A program made the translations under genes and the position numbers. Positions 6,208-8,760 of a stretch of 8,760 nucleotides of DNA are shown here, piece by piece; the first letter of the stretch is position 1, and every line of letters begins with the position of its first letter. Below the pieces are notes generated by a model. That model saw nothing but the letters and a program-made list of their open reading frames with translations. It did no database searches and was not told the DNA's origin. The DNA is from Gallionella sp. (lineage in GTDB: Bacteria > Pseudomonadota > Gammaproteobacteria > Burkholderiales > Gallionellaceae), in the NCBI GenBank assembly GCA_029850565.1, contig JARCRR010000099.1:1-8760 (forward strand), in the 5' to 3' direction.

Positions 6208-8760
<2,553 letters not shown>

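Overview
The window is a core chromosomal segment of a proteobacterium, most likely a betaproteobacterium (perhaps Nitrosomonadales/Gallionellaceae-like; that finer placement is a guess from overall protein character). Two things suggest this. The gene order carB-greA-yhbY-rlmE-ftsH-folP-glmM is the classic gamma/betaproteobacterial block, and in Burkholderia, Ralstonia and relatives glmM is followed by a phosphate-transport (pst) cluster, which is also adjacent here. FtsH also carries details I associate with betaproteobacterial FtsH: a GSPGTGKT Walker A, an HESGH zinc site and a proline-rich tail.

Layout from left to right: the 3' end of pstB (+, 1-243, cut by the window edge); a 207-bp convergent spacer with several inverted repeats and a strong bidirectional terminator (401-429); then a minus-strand operon read right to left, rlmE (5238-4615) > ftsH (4563-2665) > folP (2630-1803) > glmM (1806-451). 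folP and glmM overlap by 4 bp (ATGA). yhbY (+, 5275-5619) diverges from rlmE across only 36 bp. A 100-bp convergent gap with two hairpins separates yhbY from greA (-, 6196-5720). greA lies 11 bp downstream of carB (-, 8760-6208), whose N-terminal quarter is beyond the right edge.

Functionally, the genes cover phosphate uptake (PstB), carbamoyl-phosphate synthesis for arginine and pyrimidines (CarB), transcript rescue (GreA), 50S ribosome maturation (YhbY, RlmE), membrane proteolysis (FtsH), folate synthesis (FolP) and entry into the peptidoglycan/LPS precursor pathway (GlmM). All eight genes look intact and carry the expected catalytic residues.

I see no tRNA or rRNA gene, IS element, CRISPR array, phage gene or defence system, and no evidence of a new multi-gene system. 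The points worth a second look are small: the orientation of pst relative to glmM and the absence of phoU directly after pstB, the structured pstB-glmM spacer, a strong hairpin where the folP ribosome binding site should be, and a GTG start for ftsH overlapping a 12-codon leader ORF.
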